From contig NZ_JACBGE010000003.1 of assembly GCF_021401345.1 (NCBI RefSeq), forward strand, positions 1 through 64,000: a stretch of 64,000 nt of DNA. The letters run 5' to 3'. How positions within the stretch are numbered: the stretch's first letter is position 1; each line of letters opens with the position of its first letter. The DNA is from Hydrogenophaga sp. NFH-34. GTDB lineage: Bacteria > Pseudomonadota > Gammaproteobacteria > Burkholderiales > Burkholderiaceae_C. Below, one piece after another: positions 54,169 to 64,000 of the stretch. Under the pieces are notes generated by a model. The model was not told the DNA's origin. It saw only the letters and a list, made by a program, of their open reading frames with translations, and did not search any database. A program made the translations under genes and the position numbers.

Positions 54169-54498
54169 GTTGACTTGCTCCTGTTTCGATACTGGTTGTG
54201 GCGATGCCTGTGGCACCGGCGAATTGACGTGCGCGTCAACACCGATTGTAGGGGGACCGACTGCCGCACCTCGGAGAAACCGGCTACTTTCGCGGGAGAA
54301 AATAGAACGATCGTGCTTTTTTCCGATTATAAGAGACAAGTGGCCCGCGTGATTGCGTTCAGTGGCCGACCAGTGCGCCGCCTCGATGGCATAACCCGGC
54401 ACACCCTGAGTCCGTAAGTCTGGCGCCAGTCACGGCGCTTCTGATCCGGTACGCCGATTGCTTGCACCGCCCGGCTTCCGCCTCCTACCCCTCCCTCC
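54169..54498. other. 330-bp intergenic region between divergent etfB and TRAP permease
   Basis: I see no convincing gene here. On the minus strand a perfect TATAAT (complement of 54327-54332) sits in a short AT-rich stretch and could be the -10 of etfBA, giving a leader of about 150 nt. No good -35 is seen. No ribosome site is obvious for the plus-strand permease, whose promoter is not clear. Confidence 0.45.
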
Positions 54499-56271
54499 AT
54501 GCTCTACCCCCTTGACCGATGGCTGCGCTGGTCATCCGGCCTGTTGTCCGCCACCGCCCTGTTCACCTTCCTGTGCCTGACACTGTTCGACGCAGCGGGG
54601 CGCAGGGGGTTGGGTGCACCGTTCCCGGGAGCCGCTGAACTGGGTGCCCTGCTGATGGTGCTGGTGGTGTTCTCGGCCTTGCCACTGGTGTCGGTGCATG
54701 GTGAGCCCATCACCGCCCCACACATCCGCCTGCCCATCTGGCTGCGCCCCGTGATGGACCGGCTGGTCCACCTCGCCAGCGCCGTCACCTTCGCGGCCCT
54801 GGCCGTCCTCCTGGTCCGCCAGACCCCTTTGCCAATGGAACCAGCGCTCCCTCTTCAGCTCGCCTTGACACCGCTGACCCGGTTCATGGCCGGCTGGCTG
54901 CTGCTGACCGCCGGGGTCCACGCCGTGCGGATGTTCTGCCGCCCCTGCGCGCCCGTTGCCCGATGCGGCCAACGGCCCTGCACCATGAGTCTCGCCCTCT
55001 CGGGATGGCTGACCCTGCTGCTGCTCAGCCGCTGCGGGGTGCCCGTGGCCATGGCCATGGTGATGACCGGGGTGGCAGGCCTGGCGCTGATCACGCCCGG
55101 GGCGCTGCCGGAGCAGATCGGTCTGGTGCTGATGGGCACGTCACTGAATCCCTTGATCGCCGCCATCGCGCTGTTCAGCCTCATGGGACATCTGTGTCAA
55201 CGAGCGGGACTGGCCGACGACCTGTACGCCGCCATCGCTGGCCGTCTGGGCCACCGGCCCGGCGGCCTCGCCCTGGCCGGCGTTCTCGCCTCGGGGGCTT
55301 TCGGTGGTCTCTGCGGGTCTTCCATGACCACCGCCCTCGCCACCTCGGCGACCGCCTATCCCCGGATGCAGGCCGAGGGCTATCGCGAGAGCCTGGCCAC
55401 TGGCGCCCTGGCATCGGGCAGCGCCATCGCCAGCCTGTGGCCGCCTTCATCGACCCTGCTGCTTTACGCCCTGGTCACCGGCACATCCCCCTACGCGCTG
55501 TTCACGGCGGCGCTCGTGCCTGGCCTGCTGGCGCTGGCGGGCCTGTGTGTCACGGTAGTGATCCTCGTCTGGCGCGACCCTTCCGCTGGGCCAGCACTGC
55601 CCGGCCTGCCGGCCACGTTGGCGCAGACCATGCGGTCATTGCTGACGCCGCTGGTCCTGCTCGTGCTGCCCATGGGCGGCCTGCTCAGCCGCACGTTCAG
55701 CCCGGTCGAAGCGGCGGCACTGGGCGCGGCGGCAGCGCTGCTGCTGGCCTCCTGGCGGAGGCGCATGACGCCGCGGGGGCTCATGGAGTGCCTGCTGGAA
55801 AGCGTGCAGACCACGGCCGTGCTCTTCACCTTCGCGGTGGGCAGCCTGTGGCTGATGGCGTTTCTGGCCGCCACCGGCCTGCCCGACTGGCTGGCCGACA
55901 CCGTGTCGGCAGCCGCCAGCCCGACGGCGGCGGCCTTGCTGGTGGCCTTGCTGACCGCATTCGCCCTGTGCTGGCTGCGCCATCCCCTGGCCGAAGCTCT
56001 GGCCGGTCTGGGCCTGCTGGTCCCTGCGATGACCGCTGCCGGCGCTCACCCGGTCTGGCTGGGCGTGCTGTTCGCCACCTGGGTGGCCTTGGGTTCGGTC
56101 CTCTCGCCGGGTCGCCCGGTTCCGGCAGTGCTGCAGCGCCGATGGCCGGGCATGAGCCAGGTCGCCTTGCAACAGGGCCTGCGGCCTTTTGCCCTGTCCC
56201 TGGCCCTGCTGGGTTTCTGGCTGCTGGCCTGCCCATGGCTCGCGCTGTACCTGCCAGCCCTGCGGGCGTGA
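54499..56271 (+). CDS. Fused TRAP transporter permease (DctQ-DctM)
   Basis: A 590-aa protein. About 150 N-terminal residues with four helices correspond to DctQ. A short cysteine-containing linker leads to a DctM-like half with GVPVAMAMVMTGVAGLALI, GAFGGLCGSSMTTALATSATAYPRM, LASGSAIASLWPPSSTLLLYAL and TFSPVEAAALGA. Small and large permeases are normally separate or fused like this. No substrate-binding protein lies nearby, so the substrate cannot be guessed. Confidence 0.85.
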   Translation: MLYPLDRWLRWSSGLLSATALFTFLCLTLFDAAGRRGLGAPFPGAAELGALLMVLVVFSALPLVSVHGEPITAPHIRLPIWLRPVMDRLVHLASAVTFAALAVLLVRQTPLPMEPALPLQLALTPLTRFMAGWLLLTAGVHAVRMFCRPCAPVARCGQRPCTMSLALSGWLTLLLLSRCGVPVAMAMVMTGVAGLALITPGALPEQIGLVLMGTSLNPLIAAIALFSLMGHLCQRAGLADDLYAAIAGRLGHRPGGLALAGVLASGAFGGLCGSSMTTALATSATAYPRMQAEGYRESLATGALASGSAIASLWPPSSTLLLYALVTGTSPYALFTAALVPGLLALAGLCVTVVILVWRDPSAGPALPGLPATLAQTMRSLLTPLVLLVLPMGGLLSRTFSPVEAAALGAAAALLLASWRRRMTPRGLMECLLESVQTTAVLFTFAVGSLWLMAFLAATGLPDWLADTVSAAASPTAAALLVALLTAFALCWLRHPLAEALAGLGLLVPAMTAAGAHPVWLGVLFATWVALGSVLSPGRPVPAVLQRRWPGMSQVALQQGLRPFALSLALLGFWLLACPWLALYLPALRA

Positions 56272-56274
56272 AGC

Positions 56275-57588
56275 TCAGCCAGGTCGCGCCGGCGCGTCAA
56301 TCACCTTGGTCGTCACCACGCGCTGCGGGTACGGAATGTCGATGCCGTGTTCGCGGAACGCGGCCAGGATGGCAAGGTTGATGCCCGAGCGCAGGCCGAG
56401 CTGGCCGTTTTCGGGGTCGGCCATCCAGTACCCCAGCGTGAACTCCAGGCCATCGGCGCCGAAAGCCGACAGCGCTGCGCTCGGCCCGGGGTCGCGCAGC
56501 ACGCGCGGCTGGCTCAGCGCAGCCTCGACCAGCAGGCGCCGCACCAGGTCGACATCGCTGTCGTAGCCCACCGAAACCACGGTGGACTGCCACACGCGCG
56601 GGTCGGCCAGCGAGAGGTTTTCGACCCGGTTGGTGATCAGCATTTCGTTCGGCACGATGGCTTCGCGCCCCGAGCCGGAGCGCACCAGGGTGTAGCGCGT
56701 CTTGATGTCGGTGATACGGCCTTCGAAATCGCTGACCCGCACGTTGTCGCCAATCCGCATGCTGCGCTCGGCCAGGATCACGAAGCCGCTGACGTAGTTG
56801 GCGGCCAAGCGCTGCAGCCCAAGGCCGATACCGACCCCCAGCGCCCCGCCGAACACCGACAGCGCCGTCAGATCGATACCGACCGCCGACAACGCAATGA
56901 TCAGCCCCATGAACAGCAGCAACGCCCGCGTCGCGTTGCTCAGCGCCTTGCGCAGCGAGAGGTCACCACCCACCGCCGTGCGCAGCAGCCGCGCCTCGAT
57001 GACCGAAGACAGCCACAGCGCCAGGATCAGCACGCCGCTGGCGGTCACCACCCCTTCCACCAGGGTTCGCAGACTGATGGTGCTGGTGCCGAGCTTCCAG
57101 GTGATCTGCTCCATTTCTTCCAGCACCAGCGGCAACAGCCCGCTGACCCAGAGCACCATCGAGCCCCAGGCCATCCAGGACAGGGTGCGCTCGAGCACCC
57201 GCACCCAGGGCGCGGCCGGATAGGCCAGTTGCAGCACCTTGACCCCCACGCGGATGATCACCAGCGAAACCAGCACGGGCATCGCGACCCGGAACACCGC
57301 CAGCGGCAGGTGGGCGATGAGGGCCGCGCGGGCCATGTAGCCGAAGAGCAGCCAGAGCATCGGGAACAGCGCGCCGTCCACGATGCGGCGCCCGAACAGC
57401 ACGGAATTGCGGCTTTCCCGCTCGGACAGGGCGCCGCGCAGCACGCGCGCGAGCCCCCAGGCAAGCAGCGCGCAAACCGCCAGCGCAGCCAGTTCGATCA
57501 GCACCGTGGGTTGTCCAAAGGCCAGCAACCAGCCCTGCAGGTCGTCGATGGGGCGCGGTGCCAGCATGGGCGAATCGGTCATGGGCAT
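56275..57588 (-). CDS. MscS-family mechanosensitive channel
   Basis: A 437-aa membrane protein with several N-terminal helices, then the MscS core: LSVFGGALGVGIGLGLQRLAANYVSGFVILAERSMRIGDNVRV (pore helix Gly/Ala zipper and beta domain), GRITDIKTRYTLVRSGSGREAIVPNEMLI, and a C-terminal alpha/beta domain ending PYPQRVVTT. It releases solutes on hypo-osmotic shock. The length puts it in the mid-sized YbdG/YnaI-like group. Confidence 0.93.
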   Translation of the reverse strand: MPMTDSPMLAPRPIDDLQGWLLAFGQPTVLIELAALAVCALLAWGLARVLRGALSERESRNSVLFGRRIVDGALFPMLWLLFGYMARAALIAHLPLAVFRVAMPVLVSLVIIRVGVKVLQLAYPAAPWVRVLERTLSWMAWGSMVLWVSGLLPLVLEEMEQITWKLGTSTISLRTLVEGVVTASGVLILALWLSSVIEARLLRTAVGGDLSLRKALSNATRALLLFMGLIIALSAVGIDLTALSVFGGALGVGIGLGLQRLAANYVSGFVILAERSMRIGDNVRVSDFEGRITDIKTRYTLVRSGSGREAIVPNEMLITNRVENLSLADPRVWQSTVVSVGYDSDVDLVRRLLVEAALSQPRVLRDPGPSAALSAFGADGLEFTLGYWMADPENGQLGLRSGINLAILAAFREHGIDIPYPQRVVTTKVIDAPARPG

Positions 57589-57596
57589 GGGCGTTC

Positions 57597-58376
57597 TCAG
57601 GATTTCCAGGCCGGCGCGCGCTTGTCGATGAAGGCCTGCACACCTTCCTGCGCCACGGCGTGCATCATGTTGCAGGCCATGGTCTGACCCGCGAGTTGGT
57701 AGGCCGACTCCAGGCCGGTTTCAAGCTGGCGGTAGAACAGCCCCTTGCCCATGGCCAGGGCCTCACGCGGCTTGCCCAGCAGGCGGACCACCAGCCGTTC
57801 CACTTCCGCCGCCAGATCATCGGCCGCCACCACGCGGTTGACCAGGCCGCGCTCCCGGGCCTGCTCGGCACTGATGAAGTCGCCCGTGAGCAGCATTTCC
57901 ATCGCCTGTTTGGTGCCCATGTTGCGCGACAGTGCCACCCCGGGCGTGGCGCAGAACAGGCCCACGTCGATGCCGTTCACGCCAAACGTGGCACCATCGG
58001 CCGCGACCGCGAGATCGCATTGCGCCACCAGTTGGCAGCCGGCCGCGGTGGCCAGCGCATGGACCTGCGCGATCACGGGCACTTCCAGCTTGCGGATCGT
58101 CAGCATCAGGCGCGAACAGGTGGCAAACAGGGCTTGGTAATAGGCCAGTTCGGGCCGAGCCCGCATCTCCTTGAGGTCGTGCCCGGCACAGAAAGCACGG
58201 CCACTGGCGGCCAGTACCACGGCCCGCGCCTGCGGATCGGCCGCCACCGCGTCCAGCGCCCGCTGCAGCGCTGCCATCATGGCCTCGGACAGGGCGTTGA
58301 AGGCACGCGGGTTGTTCAGGGTCAGGGTGTGCACGCCCCGCGAATCGCGGGTGTGCAGCAGGATGTCGTCGTTCAT
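57597..58376 (-). CDS. Enoyl-CoA hydratase/isomerase-family protein lacking both catalytic glutamates
   Basis: A 259-aa crotonase-fold protein. The oxyanion-hole segments GRAFCAGHDLKEM and ALATAAGCQLVAQCDLAVA are present. However, the residue equal to catalytic Glu144 of hydratase is Gln (GCQL), and that of Glu164 is Ile (VNGIDVG). It therefore resembles the ECHDC3 group, not a true hydratase, and the reaction is unknown. ATG 58376 is preferred to a GTG five codons upstream. It follows MscS on the same strand. Confidence 0.85.
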   Translation of the reverse strand: MNDDILLHTRDSRGVHTLTLNNPRAFNALSEAMMAALQRALDAVAADPQARAVVLAASGRAFCAGHDLKEMRARPELAYYQALFATCSRLMLTIRKLEVPVIAQVHALATAAGCQLVAQCDLAVAADGATFGVNGIDVGLFCATPGVALSRNMGTKQAMEMLLTGDFISAEQARERGLVNRVVAADDLAAEVERLVVRLLGKPREALAMGKGLFYRQLETGLESAYQLAGQTMACNMMHAVAQEGVQAFIDKRAPAWKS

Positions 58377-58428
58377 GCGTTCGGTTTCCACGGCAGACAG
58401 AGAAACGGCGCCCGATGCCCGCCGGCGC

Positions 58429-59382
58429 TCAGACTCCGGCCAGCACCCGCAGGTGGGCCTCGACGCTGCGCGCCAGCGCGCTCAGCGAATAGCCACCCTC
58501 CAGGCAACTGACGATGCGCCCTCCGGCATGGCGGCGCGCCACCTCCATCAGCCGCTCGGTGATCCAGATGTAGTCGTTCTCGACCAGGCCCAGTTGGCCC
58601 ATGTCGTCTTCGCGGTGCGCGTCGAAGCCCGCGCTGATGAACAGCATCTGGGGCCGGTGGGCATCCAGGCGCGACAACCACATCATGTCGATCAGCTCCC
58701 GGATCTCCATGCCCCGGGTGTAGGCCGGCACCGGCAGGTTCACCAGGTTGGGCGCGTTCGAGTGCTCGCATTCCGGGTAGAACGGGTGCTGGTAGAAGCT
58801 GCACATGAGGATGCGATCGTCGCCGGCCACGATGTCTTCGGTGCCGTTGCCATGGTGCACATCGAAGTCGATGATGGCCACGCGCTTGAGGCCGTGCCGC
58901 TCCAGCGCGTACTTGGCCGCCACCGCCACGTTGTTGACGAAGCAGAAGCCCATCGCCTTGTCGCGCATGGCATGGTGGCCGGGCGGCCGGACGGCGCAGA
59001 AGGCGTTGGCCAGTTCGCCGGCGATCACCGCGTCGGTGGCATCGATGGCGGCACCCGCTGACGCCAGGATGGCGTTCCAGGAATGCACGTTGACCGAGGT
59101 GTCGGTATCGATGTGCGCATGCGGAGGCCCCCCGGCATTGATGTCCGCCTTCAACGCTTCACACAACCCGCGCAAGGCCGCCAGATGCATGCGCCCGTGC
59201 GCCAGTTCCAGGTCGGCCAGCGGCGCTGGCGTGGCCTCACGGCGCTCCAGCGCGGCGTCCAGCCCGGTGATGAGGATGCGGTCTTCGATGGCGTCCAGCC
59301 GCTGGGGGCATTCCGGGTGACCGGCCCCCATCTCATGACGCCAGCAATCCTTGTGGGTGTAGTAGCCCGTTGCTTGTCCCAT
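58429..59382 (-). CDS. Class II histone-deacetylase-family amidohydrolase
   Basis: A 317-aa zinc enzyme of the deacetylase / acetylpolyamine amidohydrolase superfamily. Active-site segments are CAVRPPGHHAMRDKAMGFCF (His pair), AIIDFDVHHGNGTEDI (Asp-His zinc ligands), FISAGFDAHREDDMGQ (Asp ligand) and CLEGGYSLSALARS. Bacterial members deacetylate small amines or proteins; the substrate here is unknown. The start MGQATGYY is chosen because the family begins there. It is divergent from moxR. Confidence 0.93.
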   Translation of the reverse strand: MGQATGYYTHKDCWRHEMGAGHPECPQRLDAIEDRILITGLDAALERREATPAPLADLELAHGRMHLAALRGLCEALKADINAGGPPHAHIDTDTSVNVHSWNAILASAGAAIDATDAVIAGELANAFCAVRPPGHHAMRDKAMGFCFVNNVAVAAKYALERHGLKRVAIIDFDVHHGNGTEDIVAGDDRILMCSFYQHPFYPECEHSNAPNLVNLPVPAYTRGMEIRELIDMMWLSRLDAHRPQMLFISAGFDAHREDDMGQLGLVENDYIWITERLMEVARRHAGGRIVSCLEGGYSLSALARSVEAHLRVLAGV

Positions 59383-59409
59383 GGTCGTTTTCAGGTAAGG
59401 TTGGCAGCC

Positions 59410-60326
<917 letters not shown>

Positions 60327-60330
<4 letters not shown>

Positions 60331-61307
60331 AGCTGCCCCGGCCTGCCTGGCGGGCGCGCCTGCGCGCCTGGTTCCACGAACGCCTGCCGCGTACCGACAC
60401 GCTGACGCTGACGCAGCGCAAGGTCTACATCCTGCCCACCCGGGCCGGCGGCATGCTGGCCCTGACGCTGGTGCTGCTGCTGATCGGCAGCATCAACTAC
60501 CAGCTCAACCTGGGCTACCTGCTGACCTTCCTGCTGGCCGGCTGCGCCGCCGTCGCCATGCACGTGACCCACAGCAACCTGCGCGGACTGACCCTGCACC
60601 TGCAACCGCCCGCCGCGGTGCACGCCGGCCAGGCGGCGCTGCTGGACATCCGCCTGACCAACGACCGCCGCAGCCCGCGCCCCGGCATCGCGCTGGGCGT
60701 GAGCGACGACGCCACCCGCGACCATTGGGCCTGGATCGACGTGCCGGCCCAGGGCAGCGCCCAGCTCCAGGTGGCCTGGCCCACCCCCGCACGCGGCTGG
60801 CAGCCGCTGCCGGCCCTGACCGCGATCACCCTGTTTCCCCTCGGCACTTTCCGCGTCTGGACGGTCTGGCGGCCGGCGTCGCCCGTGCTCGTCTACCCGG
60901 CGCCCGAAGCCCATCCCCCGCCATTGCCACCCAGCCTGCCCCAGCCCGGCCAGAGTGGCAGCACCCACGCCCAGCCGGCCGGCGAATTCGACGGCGTGCG
61001 GGCCTACCGGCGTGGCGACCCGCTGAAAACCGTGGTCTGGAAAAAAGCCGCCCAGTCGTTTGCGGCCGGCCGCAACGACCTCGTCAGCCGCGACGCCCAG
61101 ACCAGCCAGCAGCACCAGCTGTGGCTGGACAGCGAGCAGTGCGGCGCGGCCGGTCTCGAAGCCCGCCTCTCGCGCCTGACCGCCTGGGTGCTGCTGGCCG
61201 ACCGCCTGGGGCTGGACTACGGCCTGCGCATCCCCGGCCGGGAAATCCCCCCAGGCCAGGGCACCCCCCACCGCAACCGTTGCCTGGAGGCGCTGGCGCT
61301 GTGCTGA
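60327..61307 (+). CDS. DUF58 domain protein
   Basis: A 326-aa protein. Two hydrophobic helices near 34-75 are followed by a beta-rich region and the DUF58 motif GEFDGVRAYRRGDPLKTVVWKKAAQ near 215-240. This is a vWA-like fold that goes with MoxR ATPases. The start is GTG at 60327, overlapping the moxR stop. It overlaps the next gene by 7 bp. The function is unsettled; it may be a periplasm- or membrane-linked partner of MoxR. Confidence 0.92.
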
Positions 61308-63304
61308 AACTGCTTCCCCGCGACACCCGGGATACGCTTTTCATCCTGGCCGTCATCGGCTGGATCGTTCTCATGCAGGTGCCCCACCTGCCCTGGTGGA
61401 CCTCCACCATTGCCGCCGGCGTGCTGGTCTGGCGCGCGGTACTGACCTGGTACCAGCGCCCCCTGCCACGCTGGACCTGGCGCGTCTTGTTGCTCGCACT
61501 GATTCTGGGCGCGACCTGGTGGACGCACCGCACACTTCTGGGGCGCGATGCCGGCGTCACGCTGATCGTGACCCTGCTGGCGCTCAAGACGCTGGAACTG
61601 CGCGCCCGCCGCGACGCCTTCGTCGTCTTCTTCCTGGGCTTCTTCACGCTGCTGACGCACTTCTTCTACTCGCAGTCGTTGCTCACAGCGGCAGGCATCC
61701 TCATCGCCCTGCTCGGTCTGCTGACGGCCCTGGTCAATGCGCACCTGCCGGTGGGCCGTCCGCCGCTGTGGCAATCGGCCCGCACGGCCGGCGGCATGGC
61801 GCTGCTCGGCGCCCCGATCATGCTCGTGCTGTTCCTGCTGTTTCCGCGCATGGCACCACTCTGGGGCATGCCGAACGACGCCATGACGGGGCGCAGCGGC
61901 CTGTCGGGCGAGATGCGGGTCGGCGAGGTCGCCAGCCTGGCGCTCAACGACGACATCGCCTTCCGCATCCGCTTTGACGGCCGGCCGCCCCCCCAGCAGG
62001 CGCTCTATTTCCGCGGCCCGGTGCTCAGCGACTTCGACGGCCAACGCTGGCGCGCGCTGCGCATGCCCTTCCCGGCCCGAACCCCGGCCGCCGCCGATCT
62101 GCAGGTCAGCGGCCCGCCCGTGCGTTACGAGGTGACGCTCGAACCCCACCAGCGCCCCTGGCTGTTCGTGCTGGAGGCCACGCCCGAAGCCCCCACCCTG
62201 GAAGGCGACCAGGCCCGCATGCTGCACAGCCTGCAATGGGTCACCGAACGCCCCGTCATGGAACGGCTGCGCTACCGGGCAGAAAGCTACCCCGATTTCC
62301 GCCACGGCCCCCTGCAGGCCAGCTTAGGGCTGCAAGCCTTTGTCGAGCTGCCTCCCGGCTACAACCCGCGCACCCTGGCCTGGGCCCAGACGCTGCGCGA
62401 ACAAGTGGGCAAGGGCCCCGACTTCAGCCGCCGCGCCGTGGCCGCCGTGATGGACCACCTGCGCACGGGCGGCTACACCTACACCCTGGAACCGGGGGTT
62501 TACGGCACCCACACGGCCGATGAATTCTGGTTCGACCGCAAGGCCGGCTTCTGCGAGCACATCGCCTCCAGCTTCGTGATCCTGATGCGCGCGCTGGACA
62601 TTCCGGCCCGCATCGTCACGGGCTACCAGGGCGGCGAGATCAACACCGTGGACGGCTACTTCACGGTGCGCCAGCGCGATGCCCATGCCTGGGCCGAGGT
62701 CTGGGAATCCGGCCGCGGCTGGGTGCGCGTGGACCCGACCAGCGCGGTCGCGCCCGGTCGCACCGGCAGCTTCGACCGCCTGCTGGCCCCCGAAAACGCC
62801 TTCACTGGCGCGCTGCGCAGTCTCAACCCCACCCTGGCCGCCCAGTGGCGCAACATGTGGGAAGCGGTCAACAACCGCTGGAACCAGTGGGTGCTCAACT
62901 ACACCCAGGGCCGCCAGCTCGACCTGCTGCGCCAGCTCGGCTTCAAGACCCCGAACTGGCAGGATCTCGTGACGGTGCTCGCCGGCCTGCTGGTGCTGGT
63001 GTCGCTGGCCGGCGCCGGCTGGCAGCTCTGGGAACGCCAGCAGCATGACCCCTGGCTGCGCCTGCTGCGCCAACTGCGCCAGCGCCTGCAGCGGCTCGGG
63101 CTGGACACGGCCGACCACATGCCCCCGCGCACCATCGCCCAACTGGTGGCGCGGCATTTTGGCGACACCGATTTCAGCCGCAGCGTGACGCAATGGCTGA
63201 TGCGCCTGGAGGCCTTGCGCTATGCCCCGCAGAGCGCGGACTCGCTCGGTACACTGCGCCAGGCCTACCGCCAGATCGTCTGGCCTTCCCAGGCCCCCGA
63301 CTGA
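61301..63304 (+). CDS. Membrane transglutaminase-like protein (TgpA family, DUF3488/DUF4129)
   Basis: A 667-aa protein with six N-terminal membrane helices (DUF3488), a periplasmic transglutaminase core, one helix near 555-575 and a C-terminal cytoplasmic tail. The catalytic triad region is seen in WFDRKAGFCEHIASSF (Cys), DAHAWAEVW (His) and WVRVDPTSAV (Asp). TgpA is essential in Pseudomonas aeruginosa; its substrate is not established. The start is GTG at 61301. It is the third gene of the moxR operon and touches mltB. Confidence 0.92.
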   Translation: MLKLLPRDTRDTLFILAVIGWIVLMQVPHLPWWTSTIAAGVLVWRAVLTWYQRPLPRWTWRVLLLALILGATWWTHRTLLGRDAGVTLIVTLLALKTLELRARRDAFVVFFLGFFTLLTHFFYSQSLLTAAGILIALLGLLTALVNAHLPVGRPPLWQSARTAGGMALLGAPIMLVLFLLFPRMAPLWGMPNDAMTGRSGLSGEMRVGEVASLALNDDIAFRIRFDGRPPPQQALYFRGPVLSDFDGQRWRALRMPFPARTPAAADLQVSGPPVRYEVTLEPHQRPWLFVLEATPEAPTLEGDQARMLHSLQWVTERPVMERLRYRAESYPDFRHGPLQASLGLQAFVELPPGYNPRTLAWAQTLREQVGKGPDFSRRAVAAVMDHLRTGGYTYTLEPGVYGTHTADEFWFDRKAGFCEHIASSFVILMRALDIPARIVTGYQGGEINTVDGYFTVRQRDAHAWAEVWESGRGWVRVDPTSAVAPGRTGSFDRLLAPENAFTGALRSLNPTLAAQWRNMWEAVNNRWNQWVLNYTQGRQLDLLRQLGFKTPNWQDLVTVLAGLLVLVSLAGAGWQLWERQQHDPWLRLLRQLRQRLQRLGLDTADHMPPRTIAQLVARHFGDTDFSRSVTQWLMRLEALRYAPQSADSLGTLRQAYRQIVWPSQAPD

Positions 63305-64000
63305 TGCCAACCCTGTCCGCTTCCCTGCCCCCCTTTCCCGCCTGGCGGCCGGCCCAGGCCGGCCTGCTGGCCCTGCTGCTGACGCTCACCGGTCACACTT
63401 CGCAGGCGCAGACGCCGCGCGGCAGCGCCGGCAAGACGCCGGTGGCCGCGACCTTCACCTACGACCACCACGAAGCCGCCATGGCCTTCGCGGACGACCT
63501 GGCCCAGCGACGCGGCCTGGACCCTGCCTGGGTGCGGGCGCAGATCGGCACCGCGCAGCGCCTGCCCGGTGCGATCCGCCTGGTGCAGCCGGCGCCCGGC
63601 GGCACGTCCAAGAACTGGGCCGCCTACCGGGCGCGCTTCATCGAACCGGTGCGCCTGCGCGCGGGCCAGGCCTTCTGGCTCGCACACCGCGAAACCCTGG
63701 CACGGGCCGAGCAGACCTATGGCGTACCCGCCAGCCTGATCGTCGGCGTGATCGGTGTCGAATCGCTCTACGGCCAGCACACCGGCACCTTCCGCGTGAT
63801 CGACGCGCTCACCACCCTGGCCTTCGACTTCCCGCCCCAGCACCCGCGCGCTGCGGCGCGGACCGAATTTTTCCGCAGCGAGCTGGAGCAGTTCCTGAGT
63901 CTGACCCAGCGCACGGGCATGGACCCGCAGGCCCTGCTCGGCAGCTACGCAGGGGCCATGGGCTGGCCGCAGTTCATGCCCAGCAGCTGGGCGCGCTACG
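63304..64000 (+). CDS. mltB: Lytic murein transglycosylase B, 3' end cut by window
   Basis: The ATG overlaps the transglutaminase stop (TGATG). The first 232 residues are present. A signal peptide ends near SQAQ, and the lytic transglycosylase fold follows, with GVIGVESLYGQHTG (catalytic Glu region) and SYAGAMGWPQFMPSSWARY at the window edge. MltB cleaves peptidoglycan to 1,6-anhydromuropeptides. It seems to be co-transcribed with moxR-DUF58-transglutaminase. Confidence 0.9.
   Translation, partial: MPTLSASLPPFPAWRPAQAGLLALLLTLTGHTSQAQTPRGSAGKTPVAATFTYDHHEAAMAFADDLAQRRGLDPAWVRAQIGTAQRLPGAIRLVQPAPGGTSKNWAAYRARFIEPVRLRAGQAFWLAHRETLARAEQTYGVPASLIVGVIGVESLYGQHTGTFRVIDALTTLAFDFPPQHPRAAARTEFFRSELEQFLSLTQRTGMDPQALLGSYAGAMGWPQFMPSSWARY

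Overview
The window is high-GC proteobacterial chromosome. Gene content points to a betaproteobacterium of the Burkholderiales, most likely Comamonadaceae and possibly a Hydrogenophaga relative. The reasons are an Entner-Doudoroff sugar set, a gluconate TRAP transporter under a LacI-type regulator, an shp/dhc/cytochrome b cluster, and short CCCCCT-AGGGGG intergenic elements. The taxon is inference; no 16S gene is present.

Region 1 (1-8.75 kb) is an accessory island. It opens with a minus-strand run of a NERD-domain helicase, an unrecognised 279-aa protein and a second superfamily I helicase. The last two overlap by 4 bp and are visibly AT-richer than everything around them. Next comes a toxin-antitoxin patch: two copies of a MNT/HEPN pair flank a translationally coupled XRE-zeta-53 aa cassette. 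The second copy carries a 71-bp scrap of the NERD-helicase gene, so it arose by duplication with internal deletion. Each HEPN copy is broken at a different end. The island ends with the tail of a restriction endonuclease, a (CACCAG)7 microsatellite, a GIY-YIG-like gene and a Cys-His hydrolase-like gene.

Region 2 (8.75-21.5 kb) is housekeeping: small envelope proteins, a NarL-type two-component system with an extra receiver, a BON lipoprotein, pyroglutamyl peptidase, an M14 peptidase, a DOPA-dioxygenase-like protein, a DTW protein, SelO, and an HTH/DUF2975 pair next to an AT-rich palindrome.

Region 3 (21.5-26.8 kb) is a tightly packed glycan operon: a multi-TM GT-C-like protein, UDP-xylose synthase, a polyprenyl-phosphate glycosyltransferase, GtrA, unknowns and a methyltransferase-like protein.

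Region 4 (26.9-41.5 kb) is central sugar metabolism. zwf (with a HexR-like operator), pgl, edd, eda and pgi run on the plus strand, followed by mgsA and a low-molecular-weight phosphatase. On the minus strand gntK-dctQ-dctM-dctP diverges from a GntR/LacI regulator, with two matching operators 105 bp apart. Together they take in gluconate or glucose-6-P and send it through 6-phosphogluconate and KDPG.

Region 5 (41.5-49.3 kb) holds cytochrome b561/diheme cytochrome/SHP opposite a PepSY-regulator-kinase operon, a methyltransferase, tRNA-Lys(CTT) and a PBP1A with a Tat-like signal.

Region 6 (49.3-64 kb) holds a nitronate-monooxygenase-like enzyme, acyl-CoA dehydrogenase with etfAB, a fused TRAP permease, MscS, an enoyl-CoA-hydratase-like protein, a class II deacetylase, the moxR-DUF58-transglutaminase operon, and an mltB gene cut by the window end.
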